Source of the DNA: Triatoma infestans
Taxonomy: Eukaryota; Arthropoda; Insecta; Hemiptera; Reduviidae
Direction of reading: 5' to 3'
Assembly: GCA_011037195.1 (NCBI GenBank)
Contig: JAAEAF010004259.1
Span: 44,741-108,740, forward strand
DNA length: 64,000 nucleotides
Shown: piece by piece, positions 34,520 to 45,875 of the stretch
How the letters are laid out: each line of letters starts with the position of its first letter
Position numbering within the stretch: the stretch's first letter is position 1
Notes under the pieces: generated by a model
What the model was told of the DNA's origin: nothing
Seen by the model: only the letters and a program-made list of their open reading frames with translations
The model's database searches: none
Position numbers and translations under genes: made by a program

Positions 34520-35925
34520 AGGAATCTTTTGGATCCTGCAAAAAGGAACTTGTCGCAAAGATCAGCGGCTTTTATGGGTAAGAAAGTAGATAAGTTCACG
34601 CATATTATCAAGGAAATGGCTGCAGAATACAAAGGAATGGAGAAGTTTGTGAACCGCTATGTCAGAGTGTGTGCGGATATGGATAAGATGGGAGGACGGG
34701 TAGAAGGTGTGGTGGATAGGATGGACAAGAAGTTGGATTTGTGGACGAAGGTATCGGTTAAGTGGAAGGGGGGGAGAAGAAGTGTGAAAGAGCATGGAAG
34801 AGGTTAAGATGAGTTTGGGCAGGTTGGTGAGGAAGAAGTTGGAGGCCTGTAAGAAGGAGGAAGGCAAAACGGTGAAGGACATGCGTAAGACGATGGAGGT
34901 TTTGTGTGATGTTACTAGTAGTGTGCTGGTAGGAGTCCAAGGGGGTTCTCAAAGGGTTGGAACAGGGGAATATGCGGGAAGGTGGAATGATGGAGGAAGT
35001 AAAAGCAGAAGATAAAGATATGAGGAGCTTGGTAATATCCATGTGTGAGGCAGTGGGGCAGAGTGTGGGTAGGATGAGTGAAATGGAGAAGGAACGGATT
35101 GTGAGTGGAAAATAGAGTAGAGGAAATTATGGAGGATATAAAGAAAGCGGGAGTTAGGGATAGCGAGAGGGTGGAGGGGATGGAGGTAGATGGGAAGGAG
35201 GCGGAGTCCTATGCTTGGAAAGTGAAAGGTGGGAAGAAGAAGGTTAAAAAATCGGTCAATTTATTTAAGATTGTTAAGGAAGTGGAAGGGAAAAGGTTAG
35301 GAAGGCATTGATAAAGGAAATAGATCCGGTGCGGGAAGGATGGGGCTTCAGGAAGGGGCGAGAAGGAGTCTTTGGGGACGTCAAAGAGACAGACTAATTA
35401 AGGAACTGGAAGGGGACCAGGAACTACTAGAAAAGGGTTTCAAGGTTGAGGAAGTCAGGAAGAGACTTCACTAGATAATTGCTAATATATACCCTTAGAG
35501 CATGGGGAAGATTTGGTGATGGAAAGGTTGAGAGAACTCTGCAAGGTGGAGCAGCAGCTCTTTAAGAAGGAATGTAGAGTGAAGTTTCAAGAGATACAGG
35601 GCGAGGAAGATATTGTGTTGGAGGTGAGCCTGGAGATAAGAGCTGCATTGTTGAAGGAGGGAAGGTGCAGGATTGGCTGGGTCTCTTGAGGATGGAGGCT
35701 TTTGTGGAGGCTCCGCAGTGTTACAAGTGTTTTGGTTCGGCCATACTGCCAGACAGGGCAGGGAGGAGATTTACTGCTTGAAGTGTGGTGGGAAAGGACA
35801 TTTAGTGAAAGACTGCAATGGTGTGGGGAAGTGCGTTAATTGCAAGAATGGGGACCATAGAAGTAGGAGCAGGGACTGCTCAATGTATAAGGCGGTCCTG
35901 AAGGCATGGTCCAGATCCATTGAAC
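34520..35925 (+). pseudogene. Nested LINE ORF1 (gag-like with CCHC knuckles)
   Basis: Frames broken by stops show a Lys- and Glu-rich coiled segment and then, at 35700-35890, three zinc knuckles in the order CYKCF-type (degenerate), CLKCGGKGHLVKDC, CVNCKNGDHRSRSRDC. This is the C-terminal layout of ORF1 proteins in the R1 clade. It ends just before ORF2. Confidence 0.8.
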
Positions 35926-38165
35926 ATGGCCAGTAGAAAGAGGGGATTGTGGGTAGGGCAGATAAATTTGAGACGCTCTAGAGTGGCCACAGATGAAGTA
36001 AGGAGGGTAGCGGAGGACAGGGGTTGGAATCCTGTTGCTTCAGGAACCACACAGCGTTCGGGGGAGAATCGCTGGTTTTGGGGTTCGACAGAGGGTGGTA
36101 GCCATGCAGGGTCAGCCGATGGCAACCGTGGTCGTGGTATCGGAAGAATTGAACTGCGTGGTGATGGACGATCTTTGTAATAGCCACTGAGTGGCAGGGA
36201 GGGGGTGGAAGGTTTATCTTAATTTCGGCGTATTTTCAGTTTGGGGATACAATTGAAGGGCTCCTGGATTGGCTGGAAAGGGGGTTGCGGGGATTGGTTA
36301 CGGGGGCAGGAAGGGTCTTAATTGGAATAGATGCGAATGCGAAATCACATTTGTGGCATAGTGGGAGAGAGGATAATAGGGGGCTGGTCTTTAAGGATTT
36401 GTGTTGGTACATAGGTTATATGTTTTGAATAGGGAGATGGGATTGAGCACATATATTAGAGGGAGGTATGGGACAAATATTGATGTTACATTGGGAGGGG
36501 AGGGATATAGGGGGAAAAATTGCTATTTGCAGAGAGGTATGGTGGTAGCGGCAAGGCGAGCTTCGGGGAGGGATGGAGGTGGGAAAAAGGGGAAGCAGAG
36601 GTGGCGGAACGAGAAGTTGGAGGGGAAAAACGGGAAGTTCATAGGCTTAGGAGGAGGTATCAAGGAGAAAGGGAGGAGGGGATAAGGAGAAGAGCAAGGA
36701 AGTTTTTGTGGAAGAAATGAGGGAGTACAAGAAATTGGTAAGGGAGACGAAGCAGAAGAGCTGGGGATTGATTACTGCTTAGTGGGGAGGCGAATAGGAT
36801 GTGGGGATTGGGGTACAAATTAGAAGGTGGGAAGTTTCGGCCGGAGAGGATGTTACATGCCGTAAGGACGGAAGAAGGTATGGTGAGTGAGGTGTGAGCG
36901 GTTCTTAGGAAGATGGTGAAAGGGGTGTTGGTTAAGGAGAGCGGGGAGGCAGAAACAGAGTGGTAGAAGGAGGTAAGGGAGAAATTAGTTAGGGACGAGC
37001 AGGGTTGGAAGGGGGGAATGGGATCCAGTGGATGGGGAGGAGGTGCTGGATGCTCTTGGAAGGTTTAAGCCTGGAGCTGGGCTGGATGTGTAACCCTTAG
37101 AAACGGTAATGAATGGATGGGAAATAGTGAGTGATGAATGAGTGTTTGCGTGAGGGTATGTTTCCGGAAGAATGGAAGGAGGGAGAATTGGTAATGTTGA
37201 GGAAGGGGTATGACAGGGACCCGGGTTTGGTCTCTTCCTATCGAGCGGTGTGCTTGTTGCCGGTTTAGGGAAAATGTGGGAGCGTGTGATTTTGGAGCGG
37301 ATGTGGGGAGTGATTGAAAGAAATTGGAATGATTGGCAGTATGGATGTCGGAAGGGTAGGTGTGTGGATGATGTGGTGGCGGAAGTTGAGAAGAGAGTAA
37401 ATGGGTTTGGATCCAAGTATGCCCTGGGTATATTTTTTTTGTCATCAAAGGTGCATTTGACCATCTGTGATGGCCTCATCTGAAGGCGAGGATGATGGAG
37501 CTGGGGGTGTCGAAGTTGGTACGAGGTTGTGGCAGATTTCCTTGCTGCAAGATCGGTGGTGTTGAGGGCCAAAACCTGTATGGTCAAGGAGTGGATAGAG
37601 AGGGTCGGTCTTAGGACCGTACCTGTGGCGTTTAGTATTTAATGAGTTGCTGGAGGATCTTAGAGACACGAGGTCTGGTTGGGTTTGCCTTTATGGATGA
37701 TTTCTGTGTTTTGGTTGAGGGAAGATCGAGAGTGGATTGGAGCAGACAGCGTCAGTGGGTCGTACGTTTGTGTATGAGTGGTGTGCAGAGAGGAAGTTAA
37801 GTGGAGCGAACAGAAGACGGCTGGAACGATATTAAAAGGACGGTTGCATGTGGAGAGGCCCCCTCGGATTGAGATGAGGGGGATTCGAGTTAAAATAGTG
37901 AGTGAGTATAAGTATTTAGGCGTGTGGTGAGTACAGGATTGAAAGTGGGATTGCATGTGGATAGAGTGTGTGAGAGTGTAGAATGAAAGTGGGAAAAGTT
38001 GAGAAGATTGGCCAGAAAGGATGGATGGTATGGCTTTTGGATGGAGATGAGAATTGTATATAAGAGCGTGATTGAGTCTGTGTGGTGTTTTGGGACGAGC
38101 TTTGTCTGGCCCAGGTTGTTGAGTAGTGATAAGAGACGGTTGGAGGGGTGTCAGCGTGGGTGCTG
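35925..38165 (+). pseudogene. Nested LINE ORF2 (endonuclease and reverse transcriptase), many stops
   Basis: It opens with WVGQINLRRSRVATDEVRR, the start of R1-type endonucleases. The nuclease core follows at about 36320-36500 (LIGIDANAKSHLWHSG and TNIDVTLGG). The reverse transcriptase has GKMWERVILERMWG, DWQYGCRKGRCVDDVV. The end near 38080 reads ESVWCFGTSFVW. No frame is long enough to make a protein. Confidence 0.8.
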
Positions 38166-38629
38166 TTGACCCTGTTTCAAGGGTACAGGGACCAAGAAGG
38201 GCCACGCCTCCCTAGTTCCCCACACCTACCCATCTTACCCCACACCTACCCATCACCCTTCTAATTAAAAATTTCTCCCTATCGCCACGAATGCACTGAA
38301 AAACCTTATGTCCTCCGCCTCACAGACACAATCCCTCCTGACTACCCACCCAAACCGATCCAAATATGTCCGCCCAGCACATTGCTCCGTAAGCATTTGC
38401 ACCACATAATAGTCGACGACCCACCACTTTTCTTCCATCCGGACATCCGCACTTCTGCCACGGTGAGGCTTTGCACTCTAGCCTCTCGTGGGAATGACAA
38501 CCTTCTCTTGTAAAACGACCTTGTGCTTGCAAAAGGGGACTAGTATATCCGAATGGATAGGAACGGTCTTTAAAGAACCTTTAGTACCGAATGGGAACAG
38601 GAATGAGGAGGGAAGAATGTCCTAATTGT

Positions 38630-40200
38630 CCGACTTAGTGCGTCCACATTGGCATTTCTCATCCCCGGTTTATGCACATCATATACAAATTCTGATAGCC
38701 GAAGGGACCACCGCGTCAACCTAGCCAAGGGGTCTTTGAGATGAAGCATCTACCGCAGTATAGAATGGTCAGTGATTAACGTGAACCGACGGCCCAGGAA
38801 GTAACAGCGAAATTGAGCTGTTGCCCATACCACCGCCAGAGTTCCCTCTCAGTGGTTGAGTAATTTCTTTCCTCCGCACTAAGTTGGCGGCTGGCATAGG
38901 CGATTGGTCTTTCTTGCCCTTCCCTCATTTAGGACAAAACCGCCCCCAAAGCTACGCCCGATACATCGTGGATAAGATAAATGGGTCTCTGAAATCCGGA
39001 TACACTAGAACCGCGGGCAAACATAGTGTTCTTTGAGAGACTCAGAGGATCTCTGTTGGCTTTTTCCCCATTGGAAAGCCATCTCTTTTCTTAGCAGATG
39101 GGTCAGCGGTTTGGCTAGATCGGCGGACTCCTCAAAAAACGTCGGTAATACCCAGCCTAGCCCAGAAAGGACTTTACCTCCTTCGTCGTTTGTGAGACTG
39201 GGTGTTTAGTGACGGCCTCCACTTTGCCTGGATCTGGTTTGACCCCCCTCAGCCGTGACAAGGTACCTCCCGCTGTGCGAATGTATATCTGTCCAAGTTG
39301 ACCCGCAAATTGGCATTCTCCAACCGTACCAAAACCCGCTCCATGGAGGCACTGTAGATTATTCCCCCTTTATCTTTGCCAGCAACTGGTTCATCAGACG
39401 CTGAAACGTCGCTGGTGCATTAACCAGACCGAAGGCCATTTTCTTGTATTCAAAATGCACCCCTCCGTCGTAAACGCGGTTTTTCCCGTTCTTCCGGCCA
39501 GATTGGGATCTGATGGTACCCGCTAGTTAGATCGAGCTTTGAGAAATATTCCGACCCAAGCGCCCTAGGGTTTCGACGATCAAGGGAAGAGGTTAGGCAT
39601 CCGTTTTTGTAATTTTGTTCAGCCCCCTGAAATCGGTGCAAAATCGGTATTTGGGAGGTGAACCATCCTCACTTTTCTTTTTGACCAACACCCCCGGCGC
39701 TGACCGACGAACAGATAATATCCCCCTTCACATCGCTTGAATATGGTCAGCGATTATTGGGCGCTAGTTAAAAGACACCCTATAGGGTCTCTTTACCACC
39801 GGGCCCTCCTCAATGGTTCTTATCTTATGATACGCCCCCGATATTCACATGTGCCTTTTAAGGACGTCCAAAATCTTTCCCTTTCCGCGCCGTTTAGATG
39901 CGACAGTCGTTTCAGGCACGTCTCCATCAACTTTATCCTCCCTAACCCCCATTCACCTCTAATCCCTGAACCTCAACTGGTACCGTTCCCCCGTCTCCTC
40001 TTCTCCCGATATGTTCTCCGGATTCACCGCCTCTGCTAACCCTAGGTACTGTCCTTTCATCACTACTGCACCCCCTCCAGTGGATTCACCATCTTCGCCC
40101 GTCTTGCGTATGAAGACTGCGCGCAACCCGAATTCCAGGCTGAGGTTGGGCTACAGGTTCCACTAGCACCTCTCCATCTAGGCGCCATTTCAATTTACCT
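38630..40200 (-). pseudogene. Reverse transcriptase and RNase H of the gypsy-like element
   Basis: On the minus strand: SKLDLTSGYHQIPI (39641-39450 frame), FGLVNAPATFQRLMNQLL (about 39440-39380), then RNase H with LAVVWATAQFRCYFLGRRF and LITDHSILR, and the connector GMRNANVDALSRTIRT at about 38640. Several frameshifts. The connector is cut by the nested LINE, and the integrase resumes after it. Confidence 0.85.
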
Positions 40201-40215
40201 TCGATCATAACTTCA

Positions 40216-40845
40216 CTAAAGGGAGGGATTATTTTCGTTACTGCTTGGATGGCCTACTCCCCCTCTGGGACCTGTACCCTTTGGTTTCGCTCTCCCAGGC
40301 GGGTTTCCGACCTCCCGCCCATTCATCACCTTCTCAACTCCTTTCAGGACCAACTGTCCTTGGGCAGCGTCAGTTACATGGCCCACCTTGCACAGTAGAT
40401 CCCAACCTATTGACCCGTGACCACATCTGCAATCACGAGCCTGTGAGAATGTTATAGAGTGCATACGGCACTCACACTCCTGCTCGTCTTGGAGAATTAT
40501 TGTAGAACCAGTAACACCTGAGACCACTATTCTTGGGGGATGTATTGGATATCCCTCTATAGGTTTCTTTATTATGGAAATCTCCGACCCACTGTCTATT
40601 AGTACTTTCAAGCGTCTTCCTCCGACTTCACCTCCTGAACTCGTTCCCTCTCCTGGGTCGAAGTGACGATTGGGATTATGAAGGAAGCCCGTGAATTCGT
40701 TGGGTTTACGACGGCGGGGCCTCCGTCGAGCCCCCTGCTTTTCGTGATACTTGGCGTCCTGACATAAATTCACGACCCGGGTAGCACGTCTGGGACAGGC
40801 TTGTGCAAAATGGCTGGTGGAGCCACAAACGAAGCAACCTCCCAT
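40216..40845 (-). pseudogene. Gag zinc knuckle and protease of the gypsy-like element
   Basis: The longest open frame of the element (209 codons). It begins with CFVCGSTSHFAQAC (a CCHC knuckle, C-x2-C-x4-H-x4-C) and has LKVLIDSGSEISII, the catalytic D-S-G of a retropepsin-like protease. The capsid part of gag lies to the right (40900-41530) in broken frames without a clear motif. Confidence 0.85.
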
Positions 40846-41539
40846 GCTAGAAGGCTAATTTGCTCTCCTTTCCTCCTTTCCCCCTCTAGAAGCGTTATTA
40901 ACTAGAAAGCTTGCAGGGAGATCAAATTGAAGTTGCCTGCGAATTTTCCAGTTTCCTTGATGAAAGCCGCCGTAACGACTCTACAGATATGACCTTTTAT
41001 CCACGTTGCTTCCTCGGCCGAACTCGTTTTGGGTGTCGCCTGCTCTCCCCCGATTGCTGTGCAATGGAATTCAATTGCAGTAATCGCTGTTCCAGAATAG
41101 AAAGCCCGACGGAGTATTGTGGTATAATCTTGGAACCGGGCCTTGGGTTGCAATAGCTCCGGATGAACCGTTATGCACTCCTTTGCGGCTCCTGTTAATT
41201 TCGACTGACAAATTAACATTTTCTCCTACTCCGTCCATCCCCCCCCCCGTGACCACCACCACTTATACATGTTGAAGAAAGGTATCGATCGCCTCCTCCG
41301 CTTCAATTTTGAATTAGAGATTGTAGCCCCACTTCTTTCCTAACTACAGGGCTTGCAGAGCTGTCGCGAGAAGTTGTCGAAGCTAGCCTTAACGTTTGAA
41401 CCTCCCTGGTTATTCTGCTCACCTCCGCTTTTAGTTTTTCTATTTCTCCTTCCATGATAACCTGGTTGAAAAGTATTACCCATGAAAAGAACTGTTCGAG
41501 CTGGTTCCAACGAGCCCCTACACGACCCTTTACCCCAAA

Positions 41540-41917
41540 TTGGATATACTAACCGACACACACAAAAAAATTCCCCCCAGAAAAAAATTTAAAGTAAATA
41601 AAATAATTAAAAAAAATATTTCACTACTCTCTGAGTTCGGAAAAAGGTCAGAACGCTTAAGGGAGCCTTCGTTAGGACTTATTGAGCGAGTACTTTTCAA
41701 AGTCACTCTTACTGGACTCTTTTTTATAATCCCGGCTGTGCCACGCACTGATTCAGTCATTTACTGGTCAGCGGCAGGTAAATTAAGCACTAACCCTTCC
41801 TTTAAGATGTTTGTCCGCACGCTAGGCCGCATTGTCTCTCTGCTCGCTTGGTGTCGCTTCCCTACTCCACGGTTTGGGTTACTACGCCCCCACCACGCTA
41901 GTCGGCTGCTCACATAC
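41540..41917 (-). repeat. 5' LTR of the gypsy-like element
   Basis: The outer end matches 32370-32481 for about 110 bases (CCGCACGCTAGGCC, GCTCGCTTGGTGTCGC, CCCTACTCCACGGTTTGGG). On the minus strand it starts with TGTGAGCAGC. The inner edge near 41540 and a tRNA primer-binding site are not clear. Confidence 0.65.
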
Positions 41918-41939
41918 TGTACGAAAATATAATGGCTTT

Positions 41940-43045
41940 TGTTTGGATTTGTTTTTTTAGTTTTTAATTCTTAACAAAAATAGGGCATACTATAGAAATT
42001 ACACTAATAGATTACATTGTTAATGTACGAGTATATTTTTAAATAATACTATGATTTGTGATTTTTTTTTTATAAAGACCCAATACTGAAGTTATAAATA
42101 TATTTATTATTTTAATTATTGCTGTTTTATTTTACTTGTGACTAAATTGGCTTAGTGACCTCCTCCAACATCTAACTCTCCATTCTTCCTTAACAGTTCC
42201 TGAAGAAGGGCAGCAAAGGTGTCCGAAACGCTGAATAAACTTTTTTATGGATAAACAGTTTCTTCTTTGGCCCTAGCCAACTAATTTTTTGCTTGTTTAC
42301 TTAACAACGGCCAAGCAAAAATATTGTTTACATTGATAAAGATTAAATCCATTACAGAAACGAAATAACAGAATTGCAATTATTTCGGCTGAAGCTTAAA
42401 ACATTATTATATGGTAAACAAATATTTTAAATATGATCCAATTTTTATTTTTGTTTTATTAATTTTATTAACCCTTAAAGCCAACGCTTTGCACCATTTG
42501 CAAAGACCAACAAGAAAAGTAGATATAAGTGCTTCATATTTAAGAATCTATTTGTACAAGTTCCATTGATATCATCATACATGTAGTCCCAATCCTTTGC
42601 CTGTTCCACTTCATTGTGCTGAGTACATAAACAGTCATCTATCACTTCTAATCACAGTCATAGAGGATATTCATTTTGCGCTATAAGCCAACCAACCTTA
42701 TTAATTTAGACGTATAACTTAGTACAATTTGTTGTGTTATCTGACGAAAAACTTAAAAAAAGACAGAAACATACCTCTCACTTCTCATGCTAATTTGTAT
42801 CATTCGAAAATTAGGATTTATTACCAACACAATATTTCTCAAGTATGCTAATTAGAAACAAATCAATTTTTCACTTGAGTTATTCCGGGTGTTGCAGATA
42901 AAATTATTGTGTCCTACCCGTTCCTTAAGCACTTTGCATAGATCAGAATAACATTTTGGATGTAAATGGGTGATGGTTTTGTGTTTTACTCTAGCAGTGA
43001 ACTTGACGGAATAGTATCAATTTCATCTGCGACTTGCTTCTTTCT
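41940..43045. other. AT-rich stretch without a gene
   Basis: No convincing open frame or repeat pair is seen, apart from the module CCTGAAGAAGGGCAGC / GTGTCCGAAACGC at 42192-42227, which resembles that in the foldback elements. Confidence 0.5.
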
Positions 43046-43049
43046 TTGA

Positions 43050-43700
43050 CACTACGGCCCTTGGCCTTCTTTAATAAATTATTCCACTCATAGCACTCTT
43101 CCGCACTGCCATCCGTCTCAAGTCTCTTTCTACACTATACAGCCATCTAAGGCGCGGTCTACCTCGGGGTATTCGCTTCCCGAGATGTCCTTCATAAGTC
43201 CGTCTGGGGACGGTTAACTGTGCTAGCCAACGGAATCTAGCAGTCTTAATCTTCGAGGCCAATTTTCTTTCTTAAAAAACTATTTCAGCTCTGAGTTTAT
43301 TCTCGCCCAGTACATCCCTCTCTCCGCTATTGGGCCAGCCACCCTCCGCTAGCCCTTAAAACTCGCCTTTCCCAACAATTCAGACGGAGGTCATCTTCAG
43401 CAGTCAGAGTCCATGCCACTATTCCTCAAGTCGGAGAATCGTTTAATAGATGGTTAGTTTGGCGTTTCGGGAAATGTTCTTATTTCTTGGTAGTACACAT
43501 ATTTCCGGCCGCAAGCTTGTTCCTTATATCTTGGCCGACGCCATTCATTATTCGTCATAATCTACCATAGGTATTTAAATTTGCCCATAACCTCGAAACA
43601 GTGCTCTCCTACCATGAGGTTCCCAAATCTTCTCCTTCTGGTCGCAACCATATACTTCGTTTTTTCGGAAAATATCCTTAACCCTTATTAATCCTTAATC
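43050..43700 (-). pseudogene. LINE 3' end remnant, minus strand
   Basis: The minus frame 43262-43071 has KIKTARFRWLAQLTVPRRTY and PRGRPRLRWLYSVERDL, the same C-terminal tail as the LINE at 1815-2640. Upstream (about 43640) FSEKTKYMVATRR-like residues match the thumb of that reverse transcriptase. Frames are broken. Confidence 0.75.
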
Positions 43701-45228
43701 CTTAGCTCATTGGTCTAATTCCTGAAAAACTTACTTCAAAAGTATCTGCTGATACTTATTATAGTCACATCATAGGCAAAACATTGAGCGGTGGAGTTAT
43801 ACATATTAACCCCTGGGTTTGATGATAAGCAGCAGGCAGTCGATTCAAACACTAGATTGAAACGAACTGGATAATCATCCTGACTCAGACTGATAGTCCC
43901 CGGAAACTCACTGGCGATGTAATCTTGCACTGTAACGCATGACATGGTGCGTGCCAGTTCAGCATAACTAACCTAATTTATTTTTCTGGTATCTGAAGCT
44001 CCATCAAAAAATGTATTAATCCTTTCCGTGAGGCCCGACCGTAAGCCATTTTGAAATCAATATCATAATAATACTTTATTTAAATAAAAAAGATAATTGT
44101 GACATTTAATACAATATACCGAGTATTTTACGACTTGGTAGAAATATAGTCAGCCTAAAATCGATTTAAAAAAATAAAGATAGAAAAATAAGAATGACTA
44201 TAAAAGGATAAATAAACAAAAATATGTAAAAAAAAAAAAAATACAAATAAAATAATAATTTATTCACTTTATAAACAGGGAAAAAGACAAGATTTGTGTC
44301 ACCTTATTCATAAAAGAGTATGGTATTAATGCATTGAAATGTATATTAGTATAAAATATATGAAGGGCATAAATATATTGTTCATTCATTCATTTTAAAT
44401 TCTCTTACAAGAGAAAATCGATATTATCAAGAAAGAAATATTCATTTATGCCATCATTTCGACAGATTTGTCTGTCTTCATCAAGGCTTTAATGTATAGA
44501 TAGTCTTGAAAGATCTTGGAGCAGTGAATCTTGGTAAAAAAGGGGCTCCTAGCGCCTTAACATAAAATTAAAAATAGTATAAAGTTAGAAGGTCTAACTT
44601 TCCATTTGAAATTTATATATTGTGTTATTGTTATTAAAGTGATTTTTGAAAAAGTACAGTAAAATTTAAAAAGTGAATAGGGGTCCAACATATTTTAAGA
44701 TTTGTATTATTTGTTCTATGATTTAGTTTCATTAATTTAGCAGCTTTAACTAAAAAAACATGCTCACATGAATTTATTAATAAATAGAATATCCGCTTCC
44801 TTTAATTAAAGTATTTATATACATTAAATTACGTTAATTTATAAATTTTACGTTAATATTTAATAATACTGTATATATAAATTTAGACAATTTGAAATAT
44901 CATTTAAAGCAACAATACATCAGTTTCCTAAATACTTCTAAACTATTTATCTTCAAAATTATTGTAACAATTGCAATAAAAAAAAAAAAAATTATAAAAA
45001 AATATTGAATACTAACAAGTAAATTTTATTATACTGAAAACTTGAGTGAAGTGCTTTCACATATTGCCGCGCTGCGAAAGCCTCGCGTAAGTTCGGGCCG
45101 CCGCAGGCAATCGTCCATAGTATATATTATATTCATATAATATACTATTATTACTTATTACTTAATTTTACTATTTAGTCAAGTGTAAATACTATACATG
45201 AAAAAATTAGAATAATTTTATTAACTTT
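43700..45228. other. AT-rich stretch without a gene
   Basis: No coding feature is seen apart from the module at 44451. A 60-base island of GC-rich DNA lies at 45060-45118, unlike its surroundings. Confidence 0.5.
44400..44520 (-). repeat. Foldback-family arm fragment
   Basis: The minus strand reads CTTGATGAAGACAG, ACAAAT loop, CTGTCGAAATGATGGCAT (44451-44490), the same module as in foldback copy 3. The flank CATTAAAGC also matches that copy. A second arm was not found. Confidence 0.65.
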
Positions 45229-45390
45229 AGGGATGGGATTACATCAGTAATAGCGCGCTGGACTCCCACGCGGAAGTCCCGCTTTGAATCCAGCAGTGCC
45301 CTTAGATTTTCTATTCCTAGGAGCCTCTACAGCTCACTGTCCGGTAATGGACAGTGCACTGAGAAGGTTCCGGGGGACACAATAGACTTT
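45229..45390 (+). repeat. tRNA-derived SINE, copy 3 (3' truncated)
   Basis: The head AGGGATGGGATTACATCAG, the GCTTTGAATCC box and the body CTGTCCGGTAATGGACAG match the other copies. The sequence diverges after GGTTCCGGGGG and lacks the CGCGCC end and the A tail. Confidence 0.8.
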
Positions 45391-45875
45391 CAGGTCGCAG
45401 AGCAATATCCCCTATAATAATTTAATCTCTCAATTAACATATAACATAACAAATGTGGGCACTTCCTAATGTATCTTATACATATCATAGGATAATAATA
45501 AACATACATCAATTCATTCATTTATTAGAGCTACTGCTATGCAAGACATACTTTTTAAAATATTATTCAATACTATTTTATTAGAATATTTGCTTTGCTT
45601 CCACCATTCGTGCTGTAAATATGTGCTGTTATATTGTGAAATTTTTTTCATCTGTAAACATTAATTGCTGGGCTCTTTGAATGCAAATAGTATATTAAGA
45701 TAGGAATAAGCTGTATTTACAACCTGAAACAAATATATTATATGCTCGATTTGTTTTTTGAACTTGAAAACTTTTACAAAATATATTGATTAAAAAGTAT
45801 TATAAGGAAAAAGTCATTGATTTGAATAAAAAAGTTTAAACATAAAATAGATATAAACATAAACATAAAAATATA

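Larger units (their letters stand above)
34502..38617 (+). mobile_element. R1-clade LINE nested in the gypsy-like element, heavily mutated
   Basis: It lies on the opposite strand to the host element and interrupts it exactly between RNase H and integrase. The sequence TGTCCTAATTG is found at both edges (34491-34501 and 38618-38628) and reads as a target duplication. Coding content: a charged ORF1 with zinc knuckles, an endonuclease and a reverse transcriptase. The last 450 bases (38165-38617) are not identified. The plus strand is strongly purine-rich. Confidence 0.8.
32200..41935 (-). mobile_element. Ty3/gypsy-like LTR retrotransposon with a nested LINE
   Basis: Order on the minus strand: 5' LTR end (about 41917 down), gag zinc knuckle, protease, reverse transcriptase, RNase H, [inserted LINE 34502-38617], integrase, polypurine tract, 3' LTR. 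This gene order is that of Ty3/gypsy elements. Every domain is broken by frameshifts and stops. No envelope gene can be recognised between integrase and the 3' LTR. It lies about 300 bases downstream of TTF2, antisense to it. Confidence 0.85.

Noticed and set aside
36985..38205. Long minus-strand frames of 200 and 181 codons
   Set aside because: They are shadows of the purine-rich nested LINE. Their Pro/Thr/Ser/His composition is the complement of G-rich codons and no family is recognisable.
41540..41932. A 130-codon plus-strand protein
   Set aside because: It lies in the 5' LTR of the minus-strand gypsy-like element and matches no family.
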